A stretch of 64,000 nucleotides of DNA from an uncultured bacterium (GTDB taxonomy: Bacteria; Bacillota; Clostridia; Oscillospirales; Acutalibacteraceae): positions 85,893 through 149,892 of the forward strand of contig CAJMOH010000001.1 in assembly GCA_905215055.1 (NCBI GenBank). The letters run 5' to 3'. Made by a program: the position numbers and the translations under genes. The notes under the pieces are model-generated. The model searched no databases and was not told the DNA's origin. It worked only from the letters and a program-made list of their open reading frames with translations. Shown piece after piece: positions 15,516 through 23,948 of this stretch (within the stretch, counting starts at the first letter, position 1; each line of letters opens with the position of its first letter).

Positions 15516-16130
15516 TCACTGGATGATCTCCTGATGGTCCCCGTGAATCCACACCCCTTGACCATCGCGCAATTCCAAGGATATGTTTTCGGGAATGCCT
15601 CCACAGGACGTTCCCCGCTCCCCGTGGGGAATCAAAGGATTTTTTAAATAACCCAACCCATCGGGAAAGTTTCCCGCGGCAATCATACTCCCCGCGCTGA
15701 TCCCCAGATAGACCAGTCCCTTTTCGATCGCCTGTTTTAAGGGCTTGGCAAACCCTGTCCGGTTCACTTCGTCAAGGAGGGTTTGGGCGTTCCCGCCGCA
15801 AAAGACGATGGCGTCGTATTGGGCAAGCTCCTGGGCATCCAGCAAGCGCAGTTGCAGGGGGATGTCCTGCACATAGCTGGAATAAGTCCTCTCATACCCC
15901 TCTGAAAACAAATATGCCAAGTGATACAGAAGGATATTTTCCTGGGGTATCCCCATGCTCATCAGTCGTTCTATACACACAACGATCCCCTCACGGGCTC
16001 CGTCGTTTACAACGGCTGCGGAAGGAACGAGGATCACCTTTGTACAGGCGGGATCTTTCCCAATACCGCGCCAAAACAAAGGGGCAGTGGTCTCACTCAA
16101 GCCGCTGGATGTGAGAAACAGGTTTCTCAT
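15516..16130 (-). CDS. Peptidase E-like protein (family S51, class I GATase fold)
   Basis: A 204-residue protein. FCGGNAQTLL is the family's oxyanion/substrate region and YLGISAGSMIA carries the nucleophile Ser in the GxSAG elbow, as in aspartyl dipeptidase PepE and cyanophycinase relatives. No signal peptide. Its ATG overlaps the TGA of the AAA ATPase gene (ATGA), so the two are translationally coupled. The start MRNLFLTSSG is typical. It probably cleaves Asp-containing dipeptides or is a related hydrolase. The coupling suggests a linked role with the ATPase, which is not established. Confidence 0.88.
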   Translation of the reverse strand: MRNLFLTSSGLSETTAPLFWRGIGKDPACTKVILVPSAAVVNDGAREGIVVCIERLMSMGIPQENILLYHLAYLFSEGYERTYSSYVQDIPLQLRLLDAQELAQYDAIVFCGGNAQTLLDEVNRTGFAKPLKQAIEKGLVYLGISAGSMIAAGNFPDGLGYLKNPLIPHGERGTSCGGIPENISLELRDGQGVWIHGDHQEIIQ

Positions 16131-18232
16131 ACGCTCTCCTCTCCCGTGGGGGCTCCTGACGTTTCAAATCCAAAGTCCTCCGGCAGCAAAAGCTCCAGAT
16201 CCCGCTCCTCCTCAGGCGCGCGGACGTTCCGGCGGGAGCAGGCGATGACGGCCTCCTCCACCTTGTTCCGGGCCATGCGGCCGTTGCCGTTGGTGCGGGG
16301 ATCACCCTCCTGCTGCTGGCGCTCAAAATAAGCCAGCAGGGGAGCTTCGCAGGCGGGATCCAGCCGGTAGCCCTTTCCCCGCACAATGCTCTTGGTGATC
16401 TCCAGCAGCTCACCGGCGGTGTAGTCCGGAAACTCGATGATATTGGGAAACCGGGACCGCAGCCCGGAGTTGGCGGTGAGGAATTCCTCCATCTCCCGGG
16501 AATAGCCCGCCAGGATCACCACCAGATCGTCCCTGTAATCTTCCATGCCTTTGACCAGGGTGTCAATGGCTTCCAGACCAAAGCTGTCGTCCTTGCCCCG
16601 GTAAAGAGAGTAGGCCTCGTCGATGAACAGCACGCCGCCCAGGGCGGAATCGATGGCCTTCTGGGTAAGGGGGGCCGTGTGCCCCACATACTGCCCCACC
16701 AAGTCTCCCCGGGTGACCTCCACCAGCTGTCCTCCCTCCAGCACGCCGATAGCCTTCAGATACCGGGAAACAATGCGGGCTACCGTGGTTTTTCCCGTAC
16801 CAGGATTGCCGGTAAAGATCATGTGCATGGAGGGGGAATCGGCCTTTAGGCCCCGCTCCCGGCGCAGCTGCTGGATTTTAAAGTTGTCCTCCAGGGAGAG
16901 GATGTAATCCTTAACAGGCTGCAGCCCCACAATCTGGGACAGCTCCTCCCGCACAGCGGCAACGGCGGCGTCCCGGGCGGAGGTGGTGTCCTTCTCCCCC
17001 ACCTGGGTAACAAGCCCCGCCTGGGTATACTCCGCCCGCAGGGCGCCCCCCTCTCCCAAAAGACGGCCCCCCACCCGGCCCAAATTCTTTCGGAGCTTCT
17101 CCTCGCTGAGCGCCCGGTACATGCGGTCCGCGCCTTCCTTGATGGCGTAAGCGCCCTGACCCGGCGTAAAGCTGTCGGCCAGCGCTTGGACCTCGCTTTC
17201 GCCAAAGGAGAGCTTCATTTGCAGCTTCCGCTGGCACCGGTCCACCAGGTCCTCCAGCTCCCGCCGGGCGATTTCCTCCAGGGAGGCCCGGGTAAAGGGC
17301 TGGGTTTGGCACTGGTCATCCAGCGCCGCCAAAAACGGCGCGCCAAAGGCGTCCACCAGCTTGGAGGCGGGCTGTTCTGTCAGCAGAAACAGATACTTTC
17401 CTCCCGCGCTCAGGGTGGAAACAGCGCCAGGCACCAAAGCGGTGCCAATCTCCACCAGCATGCCCTTTTGCTCGGCGTACCGGCTGGGCAGAGGAATTTC
17501 TCCCTGCCGGAACAAGGAAGCCACCATGGAAAGCACACCCGTGTGGCAGCGCTCCCAATGCTCCAGAACCAGGGTGGAGGCGCCGCTTTTCACCGCGGCG
17601 TAAAAATCCTGGACAAAGAGCTTTTCAGAACCAGCGGCGCTGTAACGGGAAAGGTCCAGCAGGGCGGTTTTGGGGCTTTTCAGCACTCCCTGCCGCCCCA
17701 AAGACGCCGTGACGCACCGCAGGGCGCTGTGCCGCCCTGTTCCATGGGGGCCGGACACTACTGCCCGGCACAGAGGCTTTTCCTCCCGCGCGCCTGCCAC
17801 AAAGGGCCGTTTAAAGGCGATGAGAAGGCTGTCCAGGAACTCCTCCTGACCCAAAACCAGGGCGCCGGCCTCCTGGCGGGCCACCTGAAAGGCCATTTCC
17901 AAATCCACTGGATCTCCGGCGTTGCGGGAGACCTGTTGGGTGTCGATTCCGTCCTGGCGAAGATGGCGCTCCAGGTCCGCCATATCCGCCTTGGCCTCCT
18001 GCGTCAGCCGCTCAATGCTCTGCCGCAAAGACTGGGACAGCCCGTCTCCGGCATCCTCCACCGCGTCCAAAGCGCGCTGGGTTTCCTGGGCATGGGCCTC
18101 CGCCTGAGAGAGCGCCTGGGCCGGAGAAGCGCTTTGAGGCTTCTCCGTTTCCGCCGGCTGGCCGGAGCTTTTAAAATGCAGCCTTCCACCCCGAAACATG
18201 GATTCCAGGATGGAATCAATATCGTTTTTCAT
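16127..18232 (-). CDS. Tandem AAA+ ATPase: degenerate first module plus CbbX/SpoVK-type module
   Basis: A 701-residue protein in three parts. Residues 1-110 are polar, Gln/Glu-rich and probably helical. Residues about 120-330 form a Clp-like AAA+ module whose Walker A is GPHGTGRHS (161-169), with Arg-His instead of Lys-Thr/Ser, and whose Walker B position reads LVLEHWE; it probably does not hydrolyse ATP. Residues about 430-660 form an intact CbbX/SpoVK-type module with Walker A GNPGTGKTT (475-483), pore-loop-like GQYVGHT, Walker B FIDEAY, sensor 1 ILAGY and arginine finger region SGLRSRFP. Such modules remodel protein assemblies. The gene sits between aroD and a coupled peptidase-like gene. 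The substrate is unknown. Confidence 0.88.
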   Translation of the reverse strand: MKNDIDSILESMFRGGRLHFKSSGQPAETEKPQSASPAQALSQAEAHAQETQRALDAVEDAGDGLSQSLRQSIERLTQEAKADMADLERHLRQDGIDTQQVSRNAGDPVDLEMAFQVARQEAGALVLGQEEFLDSLLIAFKRPFVAGAREEKPLCRAVVSGPHGTGRHSALRCVTASLGRQGVLKSPKTALLDLSRYSAAGSEKLFVQDFYAAVKSGASTLVLEHWERCHTGVLSMVASLFRQGEIPLPSRYAEQKGMLVEIGTALVPGAVSTLSAGGKYLFLLTEQPASKLVDAFGAPFLAALDDQCQTQPFTRASLEEIARRELEDLVDRCQRKLQMKLSFGESEVQALADSFTPGQGAYAIKEGADRMYRALSEEKLRKNLGRVGGRLLGEGGALRAEYTQAGLVTQVGEKDTTSARDAAVAAVREELSQIVGLQPVKDYILSLEDNFKIQQLRRERGLKADSPSMHMIFTGNPGTGKTTVARIVSRYLKAIGVLEGGQLVEVTRGDLVGQYVGHTAPLTQKAIDSALGGVLFIDEAYSLYRGKDDSFGLEAIDTLVKGMEDYRDDLVVILAGYSREMEEFLTANSGLRSRFPNIIEFPDYTAGELLEITKSIVRGKGYRLDPACEAPLLAYFERQQQEGDPRTNGNGRMARNKVEEAVIACSRRNVRAPEEERDLELLLPEDFGFETSGAPTGEESV

Positions 18233-18262
18233 GGGACAAGATCCTTTCCGTTGGCTTGCTGT

Positions 18263-19024
18263 TCAATGGGCGGAGGGAGAGCCGCCGTCATAAGGCTGCA
18301 GGTCCTCCAAAATGGCCCGCAGGTTTTCCGCGTCAATTTGGCCGGGAGCCGAGGCGTTCTGCCCCGCGCCAAAGGTCAGGCAGGAGCCAAACACGCCCCC
18401 TGCCGCCCGGGTCAGCTTGCCCAGCTCTCCCATGGCCATGGTGATCACCGGGCCGATTTGCCGGCTGGCCTCCCAGGTGGCGGCAAGCAGCGTCAGCACA
18501 TCCCCCGGCGTGTGAGGCATTACCGCGTATTTGGGCAGGTCCGCTCCCAGCTCTTCCATCCGCAGAAGAGTTCTGGCAAGCTCCTGCTGGGACGGCGTTT
18601 TTTCAAAGTCGTGCTTGGACATCACCACGCTGATGCCCCGGGTCTTCGCCAGCTTTGCCAGCCGGGCGGCTCGAGCCTCCCCGCAGGCAAGCTCAATATC
18701 CACAAACGCAAAGCCCCCTGCCCGCAGCAGCGCGGTCAAACGCTCCTCGTACTCTTCTGGGGAAAGGGCTGCCTGTCCGCCCTCCGCCCGCGTTCGGATG
18801 GTACACAGCAGGGGACGGTCCTTCAGCTGTTCTCTCAGAGAGGGAAGCGTCAAAGCCGGATCTCCAAAAAAGCAGTCAATCCGCCACTCGTACAGGTCCG
18901 CGGGCAGAGCGGAAACGTGCTGAAGCTCACTGAACAGGGCGGGGATTCCCTGCCCTGTCAACGGCACACAAATTTTTGGAAGGCCCTCTCCAAAGCGCAG
19001 GCCTTGCAGCTCTTTTACATGCAT
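18263..19024 (-). CDS. aroD: Type I 3-dehydroquinate dehydratase
   Basis: A 253-residue TIM-barrel enzyme converting 3-dehydroquinate to 3-dehydroshikimate in the shikimate pathway. The substrate-binding motif YEWRID, the catalytic His in MSKHDF, the Schiff-base Lys in LPKYAVMP and the C-terminal GSCLTFGAG with SAPGQ loop are all present. The start at 19024 has AAAGGAGTGA upstream. It is first in an operon with the AAA ATPase (30-base gap) and the peptidase E-like gene. No other shikimate genes are in the window. Confidence 0.95.
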   Translation of the reverse strand: MHVKELQGLRFGEGLPKICVPLTGQGIPALFSELQHVSALPADLYEWRIDCFFGDPALTLPSLREQLKDRPLLCTIRTRAEGGQAALSPEEYEERLTALLRAGGFAFVDIELACGEARAARLAKLAKTRGISVVMSKHDFEKTPSQQELARTLLRMEELGADLPKYAVMPHTPGDVLTLLAATWEASRQIGPVITMAMGELGKLTRAAGGVFGSCLTFGAGQNASAPGQIDAENLRAILEDLQPYDGGSPSAH

Positions 19025-19085
19025 GCGAGTCACTCCTTTCCCCCTCTCCAGCCTCCTCAAACGCGCCATTCGCTTTCAAATATAG

Positions 19086-19114
19086 AGTATACCGGCGCGA
19101 AGGGAAATTGTCAA
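19086..19114 (-). promoter_or_regulatory. Promoter of the aroD-ATPase-peptidase operon
   Basis: TTGACA (19109-19114) and TATACT (19086-19091) are 17 bases apart on the minus strand, back-to-back with the promoter of the IlvD/Edd gene. Confidence 0.82.
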
Positions 19115-19151
19115 TTTGCAGAGCTGAGGAAAATTTAATTTGTGCCGCTCC

Positions 19152-19181
19152 TTGCATAGTACCCACCAGATATTGTATAAT
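19152..19181 (+). promoter_or_regulatory. Promoter of the dehydratase/KDPG aldolase genes
   Basis: TTGCAT (19152-19157) and TATAAT (19176-19181) are 18 bases apart. The leader of about 50 bases contains the hairpin AAAAGCCCT / AGGGCTTTT (19207-19228), which ends just before the GGGAGG ribosome site and could modulate translation or stability. Confidence 0.7.
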
Positions 19182-19241
19182 GAACGGTAGAAACTACACA
19201 CCTTGGAAAAGCCCTTTCGAGGGCTTTTGGGAGGAATCACT

Positions 19242-20963
19242 ATGGAATTAAAAAGCCAGGCAACTCGAAGGCTGGCCCCGGAGATGGACCCGCTCCGTAT
19301 GGGCATGGGTTGGACCGCCGAGGATCTGGAAAAGCCCCAGGTGCTGATTGAAAGCACCTACGGGCAGAGCCACCCGGGCAGCGCCCATCTGCTTCAGTTT
19401 GCCCAAGAAGCCGCCAAAGCCGCGGACCGGGCCGGAGCCAAATCCGCCCTGTACTTTGCCACCGATATGTGCGACGGCATGAGCCAGGGGCACGACGGGG
19501 GAAATTATTCCCTGGTTTCCCGGGACACCATTGCCAATTTGATTGAAATCCACGCAAACGCCACCACCTTTGACGCAGGAGTGTTCATCTCCAGCTGTGA
19601 CAAGTCTGTTCCCGCCCAGCTGATGGCCATCGGACGGATCAACATTCCCTCCATTGTGGTCACCGGCGGCGTGATGGAGGCCGGACCCGACCTGCTGACC
19701 CTGGAGCAGATCGGCAAGTACAGCGCCATGTTCCAGCGGGGAGAAATCACTCAGGAGCAGTTCACCTTTTACAAGCACCACGCCTGCCCCTCCTGCGGGG
19801 CTTGCTCCTTTATGGGTACCGCCTCCACCATGCAGATTATGGCCGAGGCCCTGGGGCTGATGCTTCCCGGCAGCGCCCTGATGCCCGCCACCTGTGAGGA
19901 TCTGGTGGAGGTGGCCCGCAAGGCCGGCGCCCGGGCTGCCCAGATGGCGGTAGAAGGCGTTACGGCCCGGGACATTGTGACAGAGAAAAGCTTTGAAAAC
20001 GCGGTGATGGTTCACGCGGCCATTTCCGGCTCTACCAACACGCTGCTGCATCTGCCCGCCATCGCCCGGGAATTTGGAGTGGACCTGGACGCGGACTCCT
20101 TTGACAAAATGCACCGGGGCGCCCACTATCTGCTGGACATCCGTCCCGCCGGACGCTGGCCCGCCGAATATTTCTACTATGCCGGAGGCGTCCCCCGGAT
20201 CATGGAGGAAATCAAGTCCATGCTGCACCTGGACGTGATGACCGTCACCGGCAAGACCCTGGGCGAGAACCTGGAGGAGCTGAAGCACAACGGCTTCTAT
20301 GAGCGCTGCGAGGAGCTGCTGAAAAAGACCGGCCTGCGGCGCACGGACATTATCCGGGACTTTGACCACCCCATTGGCACCAACGGCACCATCGCCGTGC
20401 TGAAGGGCAATCTGGCTCCTCAGGGCAGCGTGGTCAAGCACAGCGCTGTCCCCAAGGAAATGCACCAGGCCGTTTTAAAGGCCCGTCCCTTTGACTGCGA
20501 GGAGGAGGCCATCGACGCCATTCTCCACCACCGGATTCAGCCGGGAGACGCGGTAATCATCCGCTATGAGGGGCCAAAGGGCAGCGGCATGCCGGAGATG
20601 TTCTACACCACCGAGGCCATCTCCTCTGATCCGGAGCTTTCCGCCTCCATTGCCCTGATTACCGACGGGCGGTTCTCCGGGGCCAGCAAGGGGCCGGCCA
20701 TTGGCCATGTGTCCCCCGAGGCCGCTGAGGGCGGTCCTATTGCTCTGGTGGAGGAAGGCGACCTGATTCAAATTGACATTCCCGAACGGGTGCTGCGAAT
20801 CTGCGGACTGGGCGGCAAGGAGGCTTCGGAAGAGGAAATCTCCGCCGAGCTTGCCCGCCGGAGGGCAAATTGGCAGCCCAAAGAGCCGAAGTACAAGACT
20901 GGCGCTCTGGGCCTGTTTACACAGAACGCCGCCTCTCCCATGAAGGGCGGCTACATGGACTGA
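19242..20963 (+). CDS. IlvD/Edd-family dehydratase (probably a sugar-acid dehydratase)
   Basis: A 573-residue Fe-S dehydratase. Cluster ligands are visible in the DMCDGM region, in SSCDKSVP and in HHACPSCGACSFMGTAST; ISGSTNTLLHLPAIA and the C-terminal ALITDGRFSGASKGPAIGHVSPEA are family signatures. The family includes dihydroxyacid dehydratase, phosphogluconate dehydratase and arabonate/galactonate/xylonate dehydratases. Because KDPG aldolase follows at 32 bases and no branched-chain genes are present, a role in sugar-acid breakdown to a 2-keto-3-deoxy acid is favoured. The start at 19242 has GGGAGGAA upstream. Confidence 0.88.
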   Translation: MELKSQATRRLAPEMDPLRMGMGWTAEDLEKPQVLIESTYGQSHPGSAHLLQFAQEAAKAADRAGAKSALYFATDMCDGMSQGHDGGNYSLVSRDTIANLIEIHANATTFDAGVFISSCDKSVPAQLMAIGRINIPSIVVTGGVMEAGPDLLTLEQIGKYSAMFQRGEITQEQFTFYKHHACPSCGACSFMGTASTMQIMAEALGLMLPGSALMPATCEDLVEVARKAGARAAQMAVEGVTARDIVTEKSFENAVMVHAAISGSTNTLLHLPAIAREFGVDLDADSFDKMHRGAHYLLDIRPAGRWPAEYFYYAGGVPRIMEEIKSMLHLDVMTVTGKTLGENLEELKHNGFYERCEELLKKTGLRRTDIIRDFDHPIGTNGTIAVLKGNLAPQGSVVKHSAVPKEMHQAVLKARPFDCEEEAIDAILHHRIQPGDAVIIRYEGPKGSGMPEMFYTTEAISSDPELSASIALITDGRFSGASKGPAIGHVSPEAAEGGPIALVEEGDLIQIDIPERVLRICGLGGKEASEEEISAELARRRANWQPKEPKYKTGALGLFTQNAASPMKGGYMD

Positions 20964-20995
20964 CGGACCTGTGAATTTGGAAAGGAAGGATTTCC

Positions 20996-21640
20996 ATGGA
21001 AAACATAGAGCTGATTTTGCGGGACACCGGCGTGATTCCGGTGATTAAGCTGGATGACGAGCAACAGGCGGTTCCCTTGGGCAATGCCCTGCTGGAAGGG
21101 GGAATTCCCGCCGCGGAGATCACCTTCCGCACGCCGGCCGCCGCCAAATCCATTGAAAAGCTGGCCTCCGCCCTGCCGGAGATGTTTGTCTGCGCGGGTA
21201 CCGTTCTCAGCGTGGAGCAGGCGAAGCTCTCCGTGGAGTGCGGGGCCAAAGCGGTAATCTCTCCCGGCACCAACCGGGAGGTGGTGGAGTGGTGCCTGCA
21301 AAACCACATCCCGGTTTATCCCGGCTGCGCCACTCCCACCGAGGTGGAATCCGCCCTGGGCATGGGGCTTACCACGGTGAAGCTGTTCCCCGCGGAAGTG
21401 GTGGGAGGCGTGAAAATGCTCAAAGCCCTGTACGGCCCCTACCGGGGCGTGAGGTTTATGCCCACCGGCGGCATCAGCCCCCAAAACGTGAAGGAGTACC
21501 TCTCCCAGCCCAACGTGATCGCCTGCGGCGGCAGCTGGCTTTGCCCCGCCCAGGACATGGAAGAGGGCAACTGGAAGGCCATTACCCAGCGGGCCAAGGA
21601 GTGCATGGAGCTGGTGCGGGAAGCGCGGCAAGGCAAGTGA
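20996..21640 (+). CDS. eda: 2-dehydro-3-deoxyphosphogluconate aldolase (KDPG/KHG aldolase)
   Basis: A 214-residue class I aldolase. Visible features are VIPVIKLDD, the active-site Glu in AAEITFRTPAA, GTVLS, the Schiff-base Lys in TTVKLFPAEVVGG, and the phosphate-binding MPTGGISPQN with GGSWL. It cleaves 2-keto-3-deoxy-6-phosphogluconate to pyruvate and glyceraldehyde 3-phosphate. It is the second gene after the dehydratase, forming a two-step module resembling the lower Entner-Doudoroff route. No sugar-acid kinase or transporter is linked, so the upstream substrate is open. Confidence 0.93.
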   Translation: MENIELILRDTGVIPVIKLDDEQQAVPLGNALLEGGIPAAEITFRTPAAAKSIEKLASALPEMFVCAGTVLSVEQAKLSVECGAKAVISPGTNREVVEWCLQNHIPVYPGCATPTEVESALGMGLTTVKLFPAEVVGGVKMLKALYGPYRGVRFMPTGGISPQNVKEYLSQPNVIACGGSWLCPAQDMEEGNWKAITQRAKECMELVREARQGK

Positions 21641-21661
21641 CCGCCACTAAAAGAGAAAACG

Positions 21662-21692
21662 AAAAGCCCTCCCGATTGGGAGGGCTTTTTCC
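21662..21692. terminator. Bidirectional terminator
   Basis: AAAAGCCCTCCC / GGGAGGGCTTTTT with a 4-base loop lies between the convergent aldolase and CD1247-like genes. Confidence 0.88.
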
Positions 21693-21707
21693 TGTTCAAA
21701 TTGAACG

Positions 21708-22151
21708 TTATTCCTCGGTGGAATCCTCGGACTCTTCCTCGTCGTCATCGTCAAAGTCGAACTCCAGGGTCTCGCCGCAGCCGGGGCAGACAATGCTGCC
21801 CTCTTCCAGCATCTCGTCGTTGAGCTGGATGGTGTCGCCGCAGCTGGGGCAGGTCACTTCAAACTCGGCGTCGTCAAAGTCGTCGTGATGATGGTGGTGG
21901 CCGCAGCCACAGCCGCACTCATCCTCGTCCAAGTCGTAATAGTCCTCTTCCAGCTCGCCCAGGTCGTAATCGATCTCGTCCACCTGCTCGGAAAGCTCGT
22001 CCAGGCCGTTGTCCAGCTCTTCCACGGAAAGGCACAGGTCGTCCAGCAGCTCCACAATGGCGTTGAGCACCTTGGTCTCCTTGGCGGCGGGATCCAGCTC
22101 CAGGCCGTCCATCAGGCCGCGAATATAAGAAGCTCTCTCAGAATTGGTCAT
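21708..22151 (-). CDS. Acidic CD1247-like protein with a metal-binding cluster
   Basis: A 147-residue, very acidic protein. The N-terminus (MTNSERASYIRGLMDGLEL) and the following coiled, Glu/Asp-rich helix match the clostridial CD1247 N-terminal domain. The middle has DECGCGCGHHHHHDD, and the C-terminal half is a zinc ribbon with two CPxCG knuckles (CPSCGDTIQL; CPGCGETLEF), ending in an acidic tail. It probably binds zinc or nickel; its function is unknown. It lies 64 bases downstream of efp and may be transcribed with it. Confidence 0.8.
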   Translation of the reverse strand: MTNSERASYIRGLMDGLELDPAAKETKVLNAIVELLDDLCLSVEELDNGLDELSEQVDEIDYDLGELEEDYYDLDEDECGCGCGHHHHHDDFDDAEFEVTCPSCGDTIQLNDEMLEEGSIVCPGCGETLEFDFDDDDEEESEDSTEE

Positions 22152-22215
22152 AGTAGGTTCCTCCCTTTTCCATCTGGGGCTGCGCCCCGCGGTGTATTTT
22201 GGGCAAATGGGACGC

Positions 22216-22773
22216 TTAGGCGCGCTCCATGTACTCCCCGGTACGGGTGTCGATGCGGATCATTTCACCCTCGTTGATGAACAGAGGCACGCGGATCTCC
22301 GCGCCGGTCTCCAGGGTGGCGGGCTTCAGGGTGTTGGTGGCGGTGTCGCCCCGAACGCCAGGCTCGGTCTTGGTAACCTCCAGCTCCACAAAGTTGGGAG
22401 GCTCCACACCGAACACGTTGCCCTTGTAGGAGAGCACCTTGCAATCCATGTTCTCCTTGACAAACTTGAAGTTGTCGCCCAGAACGCTGGCGTTAATCGG
22501 AATCTGCTCGTAGGTCTCGTTGTCCATGAAGTAGTACAGGTCGCCGTCGCTGTACAGATACTGCATATCCTTGCGCTCGATGTAAGCGGTGGGATACTTG
22601 TCGTTGGGGTTAAAGGTCTTTTCCGTAACGGCCCCGGTGATCACATTGCGGATTTTGGTGCGGACAAAGGCAGCGCCCTTGCCGGGCTTGACGTGCTGGA
22701 ACTCGATGATGGAATAGACGCCGCCATCCATCTCGAAGGTTACGCCATTTCTAAAATCGCCTGCGGTTACCAT
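22216..22773 (-). CDS. efp: Elongation factor P
   Basis: A 185-residue translation factor that relieves ribosome stalling at polyproline. The N-terminal KOW-like domain carries the tip loop HVKPGKGAAF, whose Lys is the position modified in many bacteria. Two OB-fold domains follow, ending in IRVPLFINEGEMIRIDTRTGEYMERA. Length and ends match the family exactly. The ribosome site is TTGGAGG. It probably heads a transcript with the CD1247-like gene. Confidence 0.97.
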   Translation of the reverse strand: MVTAGDFRNGVTFEMDGGVYSIIEFQHVKPGKGAAFVRTKIRNVITGAVTEKTFNPNDKYPTAYIERKDMQYLYSDGDLYYFMDNETYEQIPINASVLGDNFKFVKENMDCKVLSYKGNVFGVEPPNFVELEVTKTEPGVRGDTATNTLKPATLETGAEIRVPLFINEGEMIRIDTRTGEYMERA

Positions 22774-22806
22774 ATTTTAACAACCTCCAAATTCTTTCTC
22801 GCTTTT

Positions 22807-22835
22807 ATTGTACCCTATTCCCCCGGGGATTGCAA
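22807..22835 (-). promoter_or_regulatory. Promoter of efp
   Basis: TTGCAA (22830-22835) and TACAAT (22807-22812) are 17 bases apart on the minus strand. Confidence 0.7.
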
Positions 22836-22868
22836 GCCATTTCCCAGGGTTTTCGCCGCATTTTGCCC

Positions 22869-23948
22869 TTACAGGCAGATCAGCTCCTTGGGAGACTTGG
22901 TCAGGCTGCGGCAGCCGCCGGCGGTGATGAGCAGCATGTCCTCAATCCGCACGCCGTATTTGGCCGGAAGGTAAATGCCAGGCTCGTCGGTAATCACCAT
23001 TCCCTCGGCCACAATGGTCTTGTCCAGCTTGGAGAAGCGGGGCCACTCGTGAATTTCAAAGCCAACCCCGTGGCCCAGGCCGTGGCCGAAGGTGCCGGGA
23101 TAGTCCTTCTCGATGATGTCCCGGGCAATCTTGTCCACATCGCTGCACACCATGCCGGGCTTTACCTGATCGATCACCGCCAGATGGGCTTGCAGCACGG
23201 TGTCGTACACAGCCTTCTGCTCGTCGGAAACCTGGCCCAAGGCCACCGTCCGGGTCATGTCAGAGTGATAGCCGTCCAGCAGAGCGCCGGTATCCATGGT
23301 GATGAAGTCGCCCTTTTTCACAGTGTTGTCCGAGGGCACGGCATGGCACTGAGAACCGTTTTTGCCCGCGGCTACAATCAGATCGAAGGCCACGTTTTCC
23401 GCGCCCTGTTTCCGCATGAAGAACTCAATCTCCAAAGCCAGGTCCCGCTCGGTGACGCCCTCTTTGATATAGGGCAGGATGTGCTGGAAAGCCGCGTCGG
23501 TGATCTCCTGGGAGGCCTCGATCTTCTTGACCTCCTCCGGGGACTTAATCATCCGCTGGTCCCGGATGGCGCTGTCCAGAGAGTCGTCCAGCACCGCCTG
23601 GGCGCCGAACCTCTGAAATGCGGCCTCAAACCGGCGGGCCTGGGCCACGGACAACTGCTCGGTCTCCAGGAAAATCTCCTTGATCCCGTGCTTCTGGATC
23701 AGCTCTCCCAGGGTGGCCATCAGGGAGTCAAAGCCCACCACCGTGCAATACTGGGCCTTGTAACGGGCGGCCTCCTCATAGCGGAAGTCCATCAGCAGAT
23801 AGGCCTCCTCCGCCGTGACCAGCAGCGCCCCGTCCGTGGCGGGGAACTGGGTGAAATACCGGCGGTTCTTTTCGGAAAACACCAGGGCGGCCTTTTGAGG
23901 GTCGCCGTGGACCAGGCGTTCAGTCAGGCGTTCCACAGGGTTTTTCAT
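22869..23948 (-). CDS. M24 aminopeptidase P-like (Xaa-Pro) peptidase
   Basis: A 359-residue creatinase-fold peptidase. The N-terminal creatinase-like domain (1-125) precedes the pita-bread domain with the dinuclear metal ligands: Asp in TMDTGA and HSDMTRT, His in GHGLGHGVG, Glu in TDEPGIYLP and VRIEDM. It removes N-terminal residues preceding proline. There is no signal peptide. Its ATG overlaps the TGA of yqeG (ATGA), so it is translationally coupled. Many Bacillota have this yqeG/pepP/efp neighbourhood. Confidence 0.94.
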   Translation of the reverse strand: MKNPVERLTERLVHGDPQKAALVFSEKNRRYFTQFPATDGALLVTAEEAYLLMDFRYEEAARYKAQYCTVVGFDSLMATLGELIQKHGIKEIFLETEQLSVAQARRFEAAFQRFGAQAVLDDSLDSAIRDQRMIKSPEEVKKIEASQEITDAAFQHILPYIKEGVTERDLALEIEFFMRKQGAENVAFDLIVAAGKNGSQCHAVPSDNTVKKGDFITMDTGALLDGYHSDMTRTVALGQVSDEQKAVYDTVLQAHLAVIDQVKPGMVCSDVDKIARDIIEKDYPGTFGHGLGHGVGFEIHEWPRFSKLDKTIVAEGMVITDEPGIYLPAKYGVRIEDMLLITAGGCRSLTKSPKELICL

